The notes: generated by a model from the sequence alone, not told the origin. A DNA stretch of 64,000 nt from Climacteris rufus (GCA_013398175.1 VZRZ01008717.1:285486-349485), one strand, 5' to 3'. Shown: positions 10,491 through 22,319, numbered from the stretch's first letter. A program made the numbers and translations.

Positions 10491-11929
10491 TTTAATGGGA
10501 GTTGATTTTTTCATCCACATTGATTTTAATGTGCATGTCAACAAGTTACACACACTTTTGATTCAACACCTAAAAACCAATATATCCTAATCTGCTTATT
10601 TTATTGATGTCATTTGTCTCAATTCTAGCAGGGGCAATATTGCTTACAAGGAGTTTGAAATACAATATACTAATTTTATTTACTGTACACCTGGTAAGTC
10701 TGAAATATAACCACACTCTTTTTTTCATCTTATTACAAGAATGACACATCTGGATAACTAGAACTTATTAAGTCATCTCTTCATTTTAATATCTGCCACT
10801 CATGCTGTCCATGCAGAATAATTTAAATAGCAGTAATTACCTAGCAAACATCTTTGTCTTGAAATAATTTTCAGCACAGTTCGGCTGCCTCTCCTGAATG
10901 AAGAACTGTGGAGGTTTTTTTGGGTATTAAGTAACTACATAGGAGCAGAAACTTCAGATGGTTGCTAGACATGTCCATTATTCAGTAGGGTTTTCTCTTG
11001 CTTTGCTTCATCTCAAGTTTTACATGCTGAAAATTGACATAATTTCTTTGTGGAGTGAGATCAGAAGTTGGGCTGTGCTCATGAACACCAGGGACAGAAG
11101 GTAAAAAAAGAGGTGAGACATGAAACAGAGCTCAGGAATATTGACCAAGCACTGCTTCACATCGAGATTTGAGGTCTATTCCCAACTGTGCTCAGACTGC
11201 ATAGAAGTTTTTAGAAGCCACTTGTTTAAAAGTAGGTTATTTAAAATTCTTTATCAGCTTCTTCTGGACCAAATGAGGTAAGAAAAGTTACTCCAGAATT
11301 CACCAACTCAGGCCTTGGTGTGGCTGCATGTTTTTGAGCACTGTTGAGCAGGAATGTCCTTCGAAACCTGTAGTTGTTTTGAGAGTCTGTCCATCCAGCC
11401 TTTCTTCCCCATCACTGCAGGAGTGGATGAAGCACTCCAAGTATGTGCTTTACTTCTTTGGGATACCTTTTGAAGCTGAATAATGAAAGACCCTCCATGC
11501 ATGTGAGCTATTGTTAGCACTGGTGTCTCTCCACTGCAGTGTTTGTATCACTCCGCGTCACCCAGCTGCTGCTGCTTCCACATGGATGACTCAGAAAGCT
11601 GTAAAATAACTGGATTTCTACCCTGAGATTCTCTCCTTTCCACATTTTCACAGTACAGCCTAATTTTAGGTGCTGCTTCCACACCTAATCATGCAGATTT
11701 TAGATGCACTGGCTGTTCTGGATCATTTTAAAGTATCCCAAAAGTAGAGGGAGAAAGAAAAAACTCCTCCAAATAGATGGGAGAGGTATCAGGTGTACTG
11801 GGAGTGGGTGTTCTGTTATGAGCATGGAGAAGATGATGGTAAGAGATGGAAAGATTGATTTTGAGTCTGGGGGCAGTGGGACGTTGAGGAGTGGGCATTA
11901 AATCCTACCTGTTCTTGTTACTGGTCTAA
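10491..11929. other. Unique AT-rich stretch
   Basis: I see no gene, transposon or RNA gene. AT-rich blocks at 10500-10870 have the look of neutral or possibly constrained non-coding DNA, and single-sequence inspection cannot tell these apart. Confidence 0.4.
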
Positions 11930-12120
11930 CTATCATGAGCACGACTGTTTAGCCTTGAAAAGAGACAAGTGACAAGGGACCTTGTCCCTGTCTGTCAGTG
12001 TCTGCAAGGAGAGGTCAGAGGATGGACCAGCCCCTCTGTGGGGCCCAGCAGTGGGACAAGAAGAATGGGCAGGAACTGATGCCCAGGAAGTTCCTTGAGA
12101 ACTTCCTCATGTGCCTCCGA
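11930..12120 (+). mobile_element. CR1 LINE fragment, second subfamily
   Basis: Matches the middle of the copy at 6550: GACTGTTTAGCCTTGAAAAG, a decayed version of the AGGGCTCAGAGCAGGG block, and AGGAACTGATGCCCAGGAAG. It lacks the 3' tail and stops near the start of an opposing CR1. Confidence 0.8.
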
Positions 12121-12171
12121 GGTCAGCCAAGGGTTGTGAAGGTGGTTTGGTCCCATGGGATCAGACCAGAG

Positions 12172-12402
12172 ATCACAGAGTCACAAAATGGTTTGGGTTG
12201 GAAAGAACCTAAAGACCATCTCATTCCAACCCCCCTGCCATGGACAGAGACACCTTCCAGTAGAGCAGGTTGCTCCAAATCCCATCTAACCTGGTCTTGG
12301 ACACTTCCAGGTATGGGGCAGCCACATCTTATCTGGGCAGCCTGTGCCAGAGCCTCAGCACCCTCACAGTAAAAGATTTCTTCCTAATGTCCATGCTCCC
12401 AC
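12172..12402 (-). mobile_element. CR1 LINE 3' end
   Basis: Antisense CR1 starting with its tail (ATCACAGAGTCACAAAATGG) and running to GTAAAAGATTTCTTCCTAAT. About 230 bases are present. It faces the plus-strand CR1 fragment that ends 50 bases to the left. Confidence 0.92.
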
Positions 12403-13937
12403 TTCAAAGTGTTTAGATTTCATTGAGGAAACTCCATAATTGCCCATTTCTGTCCTTCTTTAAGTTCTTCTGTTAACCAAAACTGTCAACAATCTCATGG
12501 ATCTCAAGTCTGACACCTGAAATCCCTCATATTTTATAATGATCTGGCCTTGGGCAACAGAGGCAGACAAGACCAGCTTCCTTCATCCACCCTTTCCTAT
12601 GATCATTCCAAGGAGCAGCTCATGTCAGGAGCGTTTCCATAGTTTCAATGTATTGAACAGACTGTGTGTGGTTCCGTCCCATGCATTACTCATGACAGAC
12701 ACTGATGTTGGGGTGATTCAGGTGGGCTTTGGGAACTGGGAGTCATTATCTGAAATGAATTTTTGTCCTGTTCCAACGTACATTTTGAAGCAGAGAGTGA
12801 CTGGCAGCAGATAAAGCATGAAGGAAACAAAAATGGTATTCACAGGAGGAGGAGAAAAATGATGGGAAAGCTACAAGGGACTCTGCAACTGCAGGGTTCA
12901 CCCTACAGTTGTGGGAAAAGCAGGTGACAGGTTGGGGTTAAAATACTTGCAACCTGAAGGTTTTCCACACTGAGGTGGGAAAATCTGGCTGAAACAAATG
13001 GCCAAGGCACAATGATGTATAAGGAAGTGCTTCTCATCATGACTTCACATGAGTAATGGAGTAAATGAAAGACATGGAATTGCAGGACATACTTTATTTT
13101 CTAAGATCTGCTGGAAATGGAAAGTTAATTTTCCTGATAAAGTGCTTAAAAATATCTCCCCTAAGCAATTCTACAGGTCGCCTTCTGGCCTTCTAGATAC
13201 TGTCTATTTTTGTTCAGTTTTGTTTTTTATTTCTTTTTTGGGGGGAGAGAATATTTCTGTATTTTTCCCCACAACATTAAGAACAGTGTCAGTGACAGAA
13301 ATTTACAGGACCTTGTCTGTGGGTCCCAGATCACAAAATTCTTCATTCTTTAGATATCAGCCCAGAAAAGACCTTTGAAAAAATACTTTTGAGAGAAAAT
13401 TTTAGTAGCTACCGTGCCTTTTTTCCCCAGGAAAAATAAACCAAACACCAACAAAACAAAAATGTTTACTTCAAATTCCACCACTTGATTAAGATTTTTT
13501 TCAGTGAAGGTCCATTATTTTCTGAACAGTTCAAATTTAACTGTCTTAATAACATCAAGTGGCTTCTTGTTGTCATGGAGAATGAACTCACTTGCCTAGA
13601 CTTGGATACTCTGACGTAAAAAGACCCCTAAAACATTTTTCTCCAGAATAACAAGGGATCATTGGCAACTTGAGTTGAGGTTGGCTCGAAGGCCAATTAG
13701 GAAGCAAGTTCTGGTGTTCTCTGGGTTTCCATCTTGATTAGGTCTAGTGTTCCATAAACATTAACCAAAGGAAGTTAATAGATGCTCAAGGACAAAGTCC
13801 ACCCTTTGTCTGGATTTTAAAAATGAGCTTCTCAAAGCAAAAATAGTCAAAATTTACAGTCATTGTCTGAGTTAATCCCTTGTTTTGATGGCTGGTTAGT
13901 TGACACCTCTGAGTCTCGCTGCAAGCTCAGATGAAAA
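12403..13937. other. Unique non-coding stretch
   Basis: No feature is supported. A 109-codon open frame at 13049-13378 lacks domain character and sits in AT-rich DNA. Confidence 0.4.
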
Positions 13938-14155
13938 TATCGTGGAATGGTTTGGGTTGGAAGAGACCTTAAAGATCATCTCATTCCCACCCCTGTCATG
14001 GGCACCTTCCACTAGACCAGGTTGCTGAAAGCCCTGTCCTGAACCTGGTCCTGAACATTTCCAGGGACGGGACAGCCACAGCTTCTCTGGGCAGTCAGTG
14101 CCAGGGTCTCAACACCCTCACAGTAAAGAATTTCTTCCTAATCTCTAATCTAAAA
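13938..14155 (-). mobile_element. CR1 LINE 3' end
   Basis: Antisense CR1 from its 3' part (TATCGTGGAATGGTTTGGGT) to GTAAAGAATTTCTTCCTAAT. It runs directly into a TAATA-rich tract, which may have grown from the CR1 'ATCTAATCTAAA' block. Confidence 0.92.
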
Positions 14156-14235
14156 TAATATAATAATTAAATAATATTATATCAGAATATAATAATATAA
14201 TTAATAAGATAATAACTTAAAGCAATAGCATAACA
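14156..14235. repeat. TAATA-rich low-complexity tract
   Basis: Nearly pure A/T with recurring TAATA and ATAATA units, starting exactly where the CR1 copy ends. Confidence 0.8.
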
Positions 14236-14817
14236 TAATACTAAAATAATCCTAAGCTCAATACCTCCATAGAAGATGTCTAATTTACATTTTGAGGGTT
14301 CTCCCTCACACCGGTTGGCATTAAAAAAAAATGTGTCTTCTTGATGTTGTTGGGAATGGAAGATGGCAGGTTGAGAGACAGCTGCAGGTTGCACACCAAG
14401 TATGGAGATCAAACTATTTGGTTCTCAGCAATCTCCAGTATTTCTTTCATGTGGTCTGAAAACACTCCTCTCCTTCCACTTCTAGTTAATAGGGGTAGAA
14501 AATTTTCTCTGATTGAGGCTGGAGTTTTGTGACCTGATTTAGATACCACACACCACAAAGGCCTCGTGGTTTCATGTATTTCCTGCCAGGCTGGGTGTGA
14601 CTGAACACTTGACGCCGGTAAAGAATAACCAAGAGCAAAAGAGAGCTTGTTTCCTTCTGCATCTCCTGATTTGAGTGGCACCACATGATCTTAAATAACC
14701 ATCTGTTGATTATTTTTCTCCTGAAGATTGATGGATGTGATTCATGGCCCTTTCAAAAGAGAGCTGCTGCCTGAATAAAAAAAGTGAGAGATTTTGTGAG
14801 AGCAACTGAATCAAAAA

Positions 14818-14882
14818 ATCATAGAATGTCTTGGGTTGAAAGGCACCGCAAAGATCATCCAGTTCCAACCCCCTGGCATGTC
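14818..14882 (-). mobile_element. CR1 LINE tail remnant
   Basis: ATCATAGAATGTCTTGGGTT, then CAAAGATCATCCAGTTCCAA and CCCCTGGCATG. Only the 3'-most 65 bases are left. A 158-codon open frame that begins inside it (14836) runs through unrelated DNA into the next CR1 and is not a gene. Confidence 0.88.
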
Positions 14883-15099
14883 TTCCAAAGCAAAGAAGAA
14901 AAAGTTGCAGATAGATCCAGACCTTCTGTATATTTTACAGAGCAACTTTAGGCAGCCTTGCCAAGACCACTGGACTCTCAGTGGGGTTTTCTGGGGGATT
15001 TTCCTATATTTTCTTGACCTGCGTGTTTATCTGAAAAGGAGTTTCACACAGTTCTTGCAGCTGGGTTTGGCAGTGCATTGCAGGGTTTCCCTAAGACCC

Positions 15100-15355
15100 T
15101 GGAAGAAGGATAGATTTAAATTAGATAAATCCTTCCCTGTGAGGGTGGTGAGGCCCTGGAGTGGAATTCCCAGGGCCTCACAGAGGCCTTCCACAGAGAA
15201 GCTGTGGCTGTCCCATCCCTGGAAGTGTTCAAGGCCAGATTGGGCAGGGCTTGGAGCAATCTGGTCTAGTGGAAGGTGTCCCCACTCATGGCAGGGGGGT
15301 GGAATAAGATGAATTTTAAGCTATCTTCCAACACAAACCATTCTCTGATTCTAAG
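15100..15355 (+). mobile_element. CR1 LINE 3' end with fold-back insertion
   Basis: Contains the AGATTTAAATTAGATAAATC, TTCCCTGTGAGGGTGGTGAG and CTAGTGGAAGGTGTCCCC blocks and the end CATTCTCTGATTCTAAG. Where the family reads CCCTGGCACAGGTTGCCCAG, this copy has a palindromic duplication (15148-15181) followed by a repeated AGAGGCCTTCCACAGAGAAG. Confidence 0.92.
15148..15181. repeat. 12-bp perfect inverted repeat inside a CR1
   Basis: GTGAGGCCCTGG (15148-15159) and its exact reverse complement CCAGGGCCTCAC (15170-15181) are separated by 10 bases. The left arm is normal CR1 sequence. The right arm is absent from the other CR1 copies in this window, so it was probably made by a fold-back template switch. 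Confidence 0.9.
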
Positions 15356-16282
15356 ATAAATGAAAGTCAGATATCCCAAAGCAATCCCAAAATACTCCTG
15401 GGCCTGAGACCTCAGTAAGGTGTGAGAAAAATCCCCTCCTGCTGAAATCTGGTTTGAGCCCATTGTTTTGGTTGTATTGAGTGCTCTGAGCTGGAACTCC
15501 CAGGCAACAGCTTCCTCTCTGAGACCTTTCAGAGACTTCCCCTGGGACTTTATGCAAGAGATTTCAACTACTCTTTGCCAGCATTTCTGTTATTTCCAGA
15601 ATAGAAATAATATTTTCTTAAATCTTTAAGATGTTATAAGGGTGAAATTGCTAAAGAAAATTGAAAGATGAAATTGAAAAGGTAAAACCAAAAGGTAAAG
15701 CGAAAAGATTGTCTTTTCTTTAAAAAGAAAAACAAACCACAAAGCAAACAACAACAAAAAACAAACAGGAAAAAAACCCCACAAGTTAATTGCTGCTGAA
15801 AGTAACTTTTTAGCAGGTCAGGCATACGATGTCTCTGTTTACTCCCAGAATGGGTGGAGGATAAACAACAGCCAGATAATCTGAAAATTAAAGAAAGAAA
15901 AGTCAACAAGTTGAAATGATGTATTGTAGTCATTAGTAACAGCACTGCAATAAACCAGCTTTCAGCACATTTCCAAATGCCTATCTCTGTGTGCATTTTC
16001 TTATAATAAGAATAATTTCCCTACCCGTTCTCCCAAATCCCTTTAAAAGGTGCTGGGGCAGGTTTGTTCTACTTCCCCAGGGGTGAATCCTGCATTATTA
16101 CAAAAGCAGGAACAATATGAGGTTTTTATAGAAGCAAATCTCTCCGGCACTTTTTCCCCATGGAAGATGCTCTGACCATTGTGTGTGTACCAAAGCTTTT
16201 CCCTGACCTGCTGTGTGGAGTTGGTCTGGAATCCCTGCACCAAAGAGGAGAGGAGTCCTGTTAGCACAAAATCAAGAATCCT
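15356..16282. other. Unique stretch with A-rich tract
   Basis: An A-rich stretch with CAAA-type units lies at about 15715-15780. The remainder holds no recognised feature. The 120-codon minus-strand frame at 15634-15996 is composed largely of this tract's translation. Confidence 0.45.
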
Positions 16283-16467
16283 CACAGCATCACAGAATGG
16301 GTCAGGCTGGAAGGGACCACAGTGGGGTCATCTGGTCCAACCTCCCTTCTCCAGCAGGGCCATCTCAGAGCACATGGCGCATGGTTGTCTCCAGGCAATT
16401 CTGGAATATCCCCGTTGAGGGAGACTCCACAGTCTCCCTGGAAAATCTGTTTTAGTGCGTGGTCACC
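16283..16467 (-). mobile_element. CR1 LINE 3' end, second subfamily
   Basis: Antisense copy with CACAGAATGGGTCAGGCTGG, GGACCACAGTGGGGTCATCT, GAGACTCCACAGTCTCCCTG, and a decayed version of the CAATCTGTTCAGTGCTCAGT block. It belongs with the copies at 6550 and 11930. Confidence 0.9.
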
Positions 16468-17039
16468 CAAAGGAAGGCTTGGTCATCCCTTACTTTTGGC
16501 ATCCATACCTACCCCCCTTTCATCTTTGCAGACAGGTCTGCTACCAAGTGAAGCCTTTATTTGAACCTCTGGTCATATCACCAAGCAGAAGACATCATGC
16601 ACAGCTCTTCCTTCAAGGATTCCTGGTGTCCAGCCTGAAAAAGTGCTAATACAACCTATCTCAAGTGGCTAAATTTGTAGGGAATAAATTTATATGTAAC
16701 TTTAATTGGCTACATGGAAGGATTATCTACTTGTCTTGGTCAAAGAGTTGGGAGTTTTCAGATTCTTTCTGTAACACTCCCTGGCATGGAGAGCAAATAT
16801 CTCTAAGATAATTTTGTAGAAACACTCTGTGATCTGGAACATCAGACACATTGAAATGAGCTGCAAACTTATGATACCAAATTATTGCTGTCAGCTGGGC
16901 AGGTGTAAACGGCTCAATTAGACTGCAAAGCTCAAACAGCCACCTTTAAATAAGGCTGCATTATTAAAAAAAATATATAAGAAGGAATGATTGGACCAGA
17001 AATGATCATACCCCAGCTCTCTCTTCAAGGGAGCAGTGA
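16468..17039. other. Unique non-coding stretch
   Basis: No feature is recognised apart from short A/T runs near 16965-16980. Confidence 0.4.
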
Positions 17040-17322
17040 GGGGGCAGTGAATTTTGTACAGAAAGTCTCACATAGGAAAACAGCCTTAATTTGCTTCAAG
17101 GAAGGTTTAAATTGGATAATAGGAAAAATTTCTTCACTAAAAGGGTGGTCAAGCATTGTAACAGGCTACTCAGAGAAGTGGAGGAATCTCCATTCCTGGA
17201 AATGTTCAAAACGTGTAGATGTGGTGCTTGGGGACATGGTTAGTGATGGACCACGGTTTAGTGATGGGTTAATGACCTTGGAGGTCTTTTCCAACCTTAA
17301 TAATTCCATAATTCTATGAAAT
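17040..17322 (+). mobile_element. CR1 LINE 3' end
   Basis: AGGTTTAAATTGGATAATAG, AAAAATTTCTTCACTAAAAG, GTCAAGCATTGTAACAGGCT, GAGGTCTTTTCCAACCTTAA and the end TCCATAATTCTATGAA. It belongs to the subfamily with 'GGTGGTCAAGCATTG', as does the piece at 55166. There is a small internal duplication of TTAGTGATGG near 17245-17270. Confidence 0.9.
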
Positions 17323-17724
17323 TCCTATACCTTGCTGGGGAAGTCTCTCCCTGCCTTGCTGTTGCCCTTGTGTTTCATGTCACCTTCCCTTGTGGATCAG
17401 CCTGGACTTGCAGCTTCCTCACACCACCCATGAAGAATTTGGGATTGCTGGGTAATAAAACAATGGGTGGAATTCAGTGGCATTAAATCCAAGCACTGCA
17501 CACAAGGAAAACAACAGTTCCAACTCCGTGCATAGTGATGGGCTCTGAGCTGATTATTGCTGCACAGGAATGGCATTTGGGTCTTATAATGAACAGTTGA
17601 ATGAAATTATGAGCTCTTTGTTTTGTAGCAATCAAAAGAGGAAATTGAATGTTAAGGATTATTAAGGAGGGAATAGAAAACCAAACAGAAATCACTGTAA
17701 TGCCACTGAAGAAATGCATTTTGG

Positions 17725-17960
17725 ACCTGCCTCTTGAATATTGTGTCTGGTTCTTGTCCTCCCCTCCCAAAAGGCTGTAGTGGCCCTGGAAAAGGCTCTG
17801 AGAAGTTGCCAGAAGGGAGGTAAGGAACAGCTGCAGCAGTACAGAGAAGGATTAAATAGAGGTGCACACTTCAGTCTTGAAAAAGACATTTTGGGGAGGG
17901 TTTTTTTCAGGCTAAAGTCATTATGGGAGTGGAGGCAGGGACAGGGAAGTGGAACAGGTT
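17725..17960 (+). mobile_element. Ancient CR1/L2-clade LINE fossil
   Basis: CTTGAATATTGTGTCTGGTTCT, CAAAAGGCTGTAGTGGCCCTGGAAAAGG (quoted in part) and CAGAGAAGGATTAAATAGAG follow the order of the conserved 'LEYCVQFWSP...KDIxxLEKVQRRATK' coding block near the C-terminus of CR1-clade ORF2. The rest decays quickly. The age class resembles the fossil at 830-1545. Confidence 0.5.
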
Positions 17961-18017
17961 CCTCACAGGCAGTGTGTGGTTGAGCTGTGGCGTTCATTGC
18001 CATGGGATGGGGTTGTT

Positions 18018-18062
18018 TCTAGGGAAAAAATAATAGAAAATAATAGAAAAAAATAGAAAAAA
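18018..18062. repeat. AATAGAAAA-type A-rich simple repeat
   Basis: AAAAATAATAG/AAAATAATAG/AAAAAAATAG units follow each other, with period about 10-11 and some variation. Confidence 0.8.
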
Positions 18063-18944
18063 TCTTTTGAGGTTTATTAATACTGTTTAGTATCAGAGTC
18101 TGGCTGCCTTGCTTTTGTACTCTGTAACCACTCTCAGTCAAAACATGGGCTGAAATTGTTTTTTGATCACAGTATTTTTATTTTAAAGTACTCTTATTTA
18201 AGGTTTTCCTGCTGAATTCTTACAGATTTATACAGTCACAGCTGACTTTATTAGGTAGAAAAGGAGAGGAAAGTCTCATTGAAATCACAAAAATTATTTA
18301 TTTGGTAAACAGCAGGAAATAGAAATCCCACAGAAAAGTCCTAGCACGAGGACAGAAGTAGCTTCTAAAACTGCAGTTATTGCTATGAGAGGACACCATC
18401 CAATCTATGGATGATAAATAGGGGAGAGAAGAGAATGTCAAAGTAAGCTTCTCCCATGAAAAGCTCCAAGGAATTGGTAATGCCTGTAATATGAACTGGT
18501 GCCAGGCCTCTGCAGCACAGCCAGCTGCAGGCAGAATAACCTATTCAAATAAAAAATCCTCTATTTTCTCACTTTGCGCTCTGTTAATAATAACAATAAT
18601 CATTCAGGTTGACTTGGACAGGCTTAGAACCAGTGAAGCAAACATTTAATAGGGTTCAAACAAGTCTAGATTTAAAAAAAAAAAAAATGTACTTTTTCTG
18701 CAGTGTGCTTGAGGCTGTACTGTTGGTTCACACTTTTAATAACGTCTTACACATATGGAAAGGTGGAGGAAGAGGAATTTCCTGGATTACTGTGTCCACT
18801 TCTTACCTCAACCATCACACCTTAAACGTCAGGCAAAGAATCTCCCTTTTACTTGCTCCTTCTTTTAGAATTACCCTTCTATTTCCGTTTGGATGCATCT
18901 TTCTGGAATGTGAGTTGGCGGAGCTCATGGACTGGGAGTTTTCT
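18063..18944. other. Unique AT-rich stretch
   Basis: No gene is recognised. A 112-codon frame at 18609-18947 includes a poly-lysine run from an A-tract (18668-18680) and has no domain. Confidence 0.4.
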
Positions 18945-19590
18945 TGAGTCTTTGTGAAAGGGCACCAGCACTGTCGCTCTGGCCGCTAACCGCCCGGTAG
19001 TCTCGGCCAGCGACGAGGTCCGGTGTCCACGCGGCGTGGCTACCAAAGTCCAGTCGTCGGGCTGCCTGAGAAGCCACGAAAGGCAGGCTGCACCACGGCT
19101 GTTGCCNTTATTTCCCCCCCAAAGGAGCGGTGTGTGTGCTCGGAGGGGAGACACCAAAGTCAAAGGCATTAGGGAAAGGGAGACAGCACTATTTAAAGGG
19201 GGTTGGAGAGAGAGGGGAGCAAGGGAGCAAGCCAGTAAGGGAAGGATATGAGGTAACAGGGAACAAATCATAACTTATCATGGGAGGAACAGATACAAAC
19301 CAACCAATAGAGAACCGAACTGAACAGAACCTTCCAGCGGTTCATACATAAAGAACAGGCTGCATTATTAAACATAAGGGGTTTGAACCAATGGGGAGAA
19401 AGGAACAGTGAAACTTCTGGATGGGAGGGAGGAGATGCTGCTGGAGTGACACACAGTGGGTGTCAGCCCTAGACTCAGGCTTCGCCCTCGGATCTGCTGT
19501 CAGGGTTGGAGTCCTGGGCAGGGAATTCCATCCACTGTATGGCACTCAGCCCCAAGGTGGGCTGGGACACTGCAACACAGCACCTCTTTC
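18945..19590 (-). repeat. Endogenous retrovirus LTR, antisense, CpG-rich
   Basis: This stretch is CpG-rich against an AT-rich background. Read on the minus strand it has LTR architecture. There are reversed CCAAT boxes (CCAAT near 19301 on the plus strand), a TATA-like TTTAAATAG (complement of 19190-19198), an AATAA polyadenylation-like motif near 19107 that contains an unresolved N, and a GC-rich U5 ending at TGAGTCTTTG/CAAAGACTCA. The block around ACCAATAGAGAACCGAACTG and the left terminus match the LTR at 41107-41583, so the two are related. I could not find a target duplication, and the right boundary is approximate. No internal retroviral region is attached, so it is probably a solo LTR. 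Confidence 0.7.
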
Positions 19591-22319
19591 CCTCACCTGA
19601 AATAAAGGTCAGTGAGTCACAGTTGGTCCGAGGAAGCTGTTAGGGACACAGATATGCACCGGGTTAGTGGATCTCTCTCTTCATGTGCATGCACACAGAT
19701 AACCTGAAAGGAAGACAGATCTGAGTGGTTTCTTGGTAAATTATCCCTTCTTTGATTAGATGATGCTTTTCAGCTTGATTTGCAGTTGCAGATCTGGAGT
19801 TTGCAAACAATAAGCATCAAGTGTCAGACAGTGAATTAATCTTCTGCTGAAATATACCGCTAAGTGGAAAACACTTATTTTTCCCTTTATTTTACACTGG
19901 TTTATGGCTCTTGCGATTTGCAGACAGCAGCTCTCGTAGCTTTCCTTGCTTGTGGCTCTAAAACCAAAGAGTTAAAATTACAATCTCCTTTAATTTCATA
20001 AGCAAATCAACCAGCAGATAGAGTAAAATTTAAAAAAAGAGGGAGAAGAAAACAAGAAATGCTTCTGGCAACAGAGTTGTGCTGTGGTGGATTTGAGTTA
20101 GATGGGAAAGTCTGCTGGCTTCCGTTGAGCAATGACTTTGCAAACCCTTCTCTTGGGGGAAATTTTTTTTTTTTTTTTTTCATTTTTATGGAGCTTTTCA
20201 TCCATCAGTTTATGAAGGAATAAGTACAAAGTATTGTTAATGAGGATGGTTGGGACTCATTTGTAGACTAGACATTTAACAGAAAAATTAGAGTGCAAGT
20301 TTTGTGCCAGGAAGAATTTACAATGTTGAAAAGCAAAAAAAGATGAGGGATGGGAGGTGACAGAATCCAGCAGGAAGAAACAAACAGTGGTGGCATAAAT
20401 CCTCCATCCACACAGTGATGATCACAATCACTTTGTTCATTTATTGACATGCCCTCCAGGACTATGGAGCTTTCCAGGAGGGCCTTAAAAATGAAGAAGC
20501 TGGAAGTCTGAGGTTTGGGGATGAGATCTGCAGTGAAACACAGAGGGGACAGGCAAAACCATTTTGCCATTGCAGCCCCCACCAACTTCAGCCCCAGGTG
20601 ATGCCCCCCACAGCAGATGTACCAAGAGCCCTTCCAGAAGAAAAACTCCTGCTTTTTGATCCATTTTCCTGGGTTATATCAGGCTTGCTGAGCTCAGCTT
20701 GTGCTCACTGAGTCCACAGGTGCAGATTGTACAGATCAAGCTCTCCCAGACAGTACCTTGTCCTAGCTGCCACCCATCACAGCAAGGCTAAAGAGCACAA
20801 CTCAACTCATGGGGACTCTGCTAAGGCAGGAAATACTCCAACAGCAGGAGCAGGAAATGTTTTTTTCCCATGTGGTTGTCTATCGATGTAACCATGTCTT
20901 TACCAAGGATGAGAGAAGCAAAGCGGATTGTTAAGGGCAAAAAGGTTCTGTGTGGGAGTGGAAAGAAGATGGGTGAAGTGAGCTGGACTTGCTTAGGGCA
21001 GGGTTTGCATGAGTAACCATAGGTGTCTGTACTGGAAGTGCCAATATCTGAGGCCATTTGTGCTGCCTCCCTCTAAGGTCAAGGAAGAGTGAGTCAGCAG
21101 AGGTTCTTAGGACATTAATCACCTCATCTCCGTCTTTATTTGATCAGACAAAACCTCTCCCACAGGCCAGGTGAGATGAATCCCACCTCAGGCCAAGCCT
21201 TTGCAGTGGATTGTACCAGAGGGACCTGCTCAGATACAGACACTGCAGGAGATGCGGTGACGCTATGGGGGATTAAACCCTCACTGAGCTGCTGCTACCA
21301 CAGACACACTCCTGGCTGTACTCATGTGAGATAATTTAGTGATATTTTGGAAAAATCTTCCTGAGCTGCAGTAGAAACCATCTCAGCATGTGTAGCTTGT
21401 GCTTAGAATAAGGCCTAATTTTGATTGCTCAGGTGGTTTTAAGCAAGATTTTCAAGTTGGAAAGGAAAACCTATCACTTGTTTCTGCATGGAAAACCTAT
21501 AAATGAGAGATCCACCTCCTTTTTTTTTTTTTTTTCAAATTTCTTGGTTATGTACACAAATAATTAACCGAAAAGCTCTTCTTGCATGACATAAGGGAAG
21601 TGACAGGGGCTGGTTGAGTGATCACAGAAAGGTCATAGGAGTATTTTCTCCCTTCATTGGGACAATGCTGCCGTAGATCCTGAGGCTCCTGTAGCCGTCA
21701 GTGCTGGAGGGCTTTGGGACCATTTACAGAAGTCTGACATGACATTGGGGAATGTATTAGGAAAGCTGGCAGACCCTTCCTGATGGAGCTTTATTGTTTG
21801 TGCCTATCCCTTGGGTTATGTTTTTTTTTTTTTCCATGTTCAACTGGATTTAGGCTCTGAACTATGTATAACTTATGTCTTGCAATCAGCACAATCAACA
21901 CCTGGGATGACCAATTCCAGTGGCTCTACACCTGGAATTACTCAACCTGTATCACCTACTGCAGAACCAATGAAGGAAAGGCAATTTCAATAAAAACCTG
22001 TCAACCAAAGTGGCCCAGAAAACCTGTGAGCCAGCAGCCAGTTGCAATGCTCAGCTCTGGTTACTTAAAATAGTGGGAAGTCTAATCACTGTGATTGTAG
22101 GTCTGACGGTTTCCACCACCTCCTCTGGAGCTTCCCAGATTTACTTGTCTCATGTCAAGGTATGTGATTGGACTGATCTAAATACAGATGAATAGTTCAT
22201 GTTCCATTATCTACCAGACAGTTACTGAATTATTTACTTATACTTTTTTGGTGCCTCCATGTTTGAAGCTCCTTTAGTTTACATGATTCCTGCTACCTCT
22301 GCAGAGTCAAGAATCACAA
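19591..22319. other. Unique non-coding stretch
   Basis: T-runs at 20163-20180, about 21519-21535 and about 21821-21833. No gene, transposon body or RNA gene is recognised. Open frames are short and overlap in opposite directions. Confidence 0.4.

Noticed and set aside
14836..15312. 158-codon plus-strand open frame
   Set aside because: It starts in a CR1 tail on the opposite strand and ends in a plus-strand CR1. The middle has no domain.
20160..20182. Poly-T as the tail of an antisense processed pseudogene
   Set aside because: No reverse-strand gene similarity was recognised on the side where the body should be.
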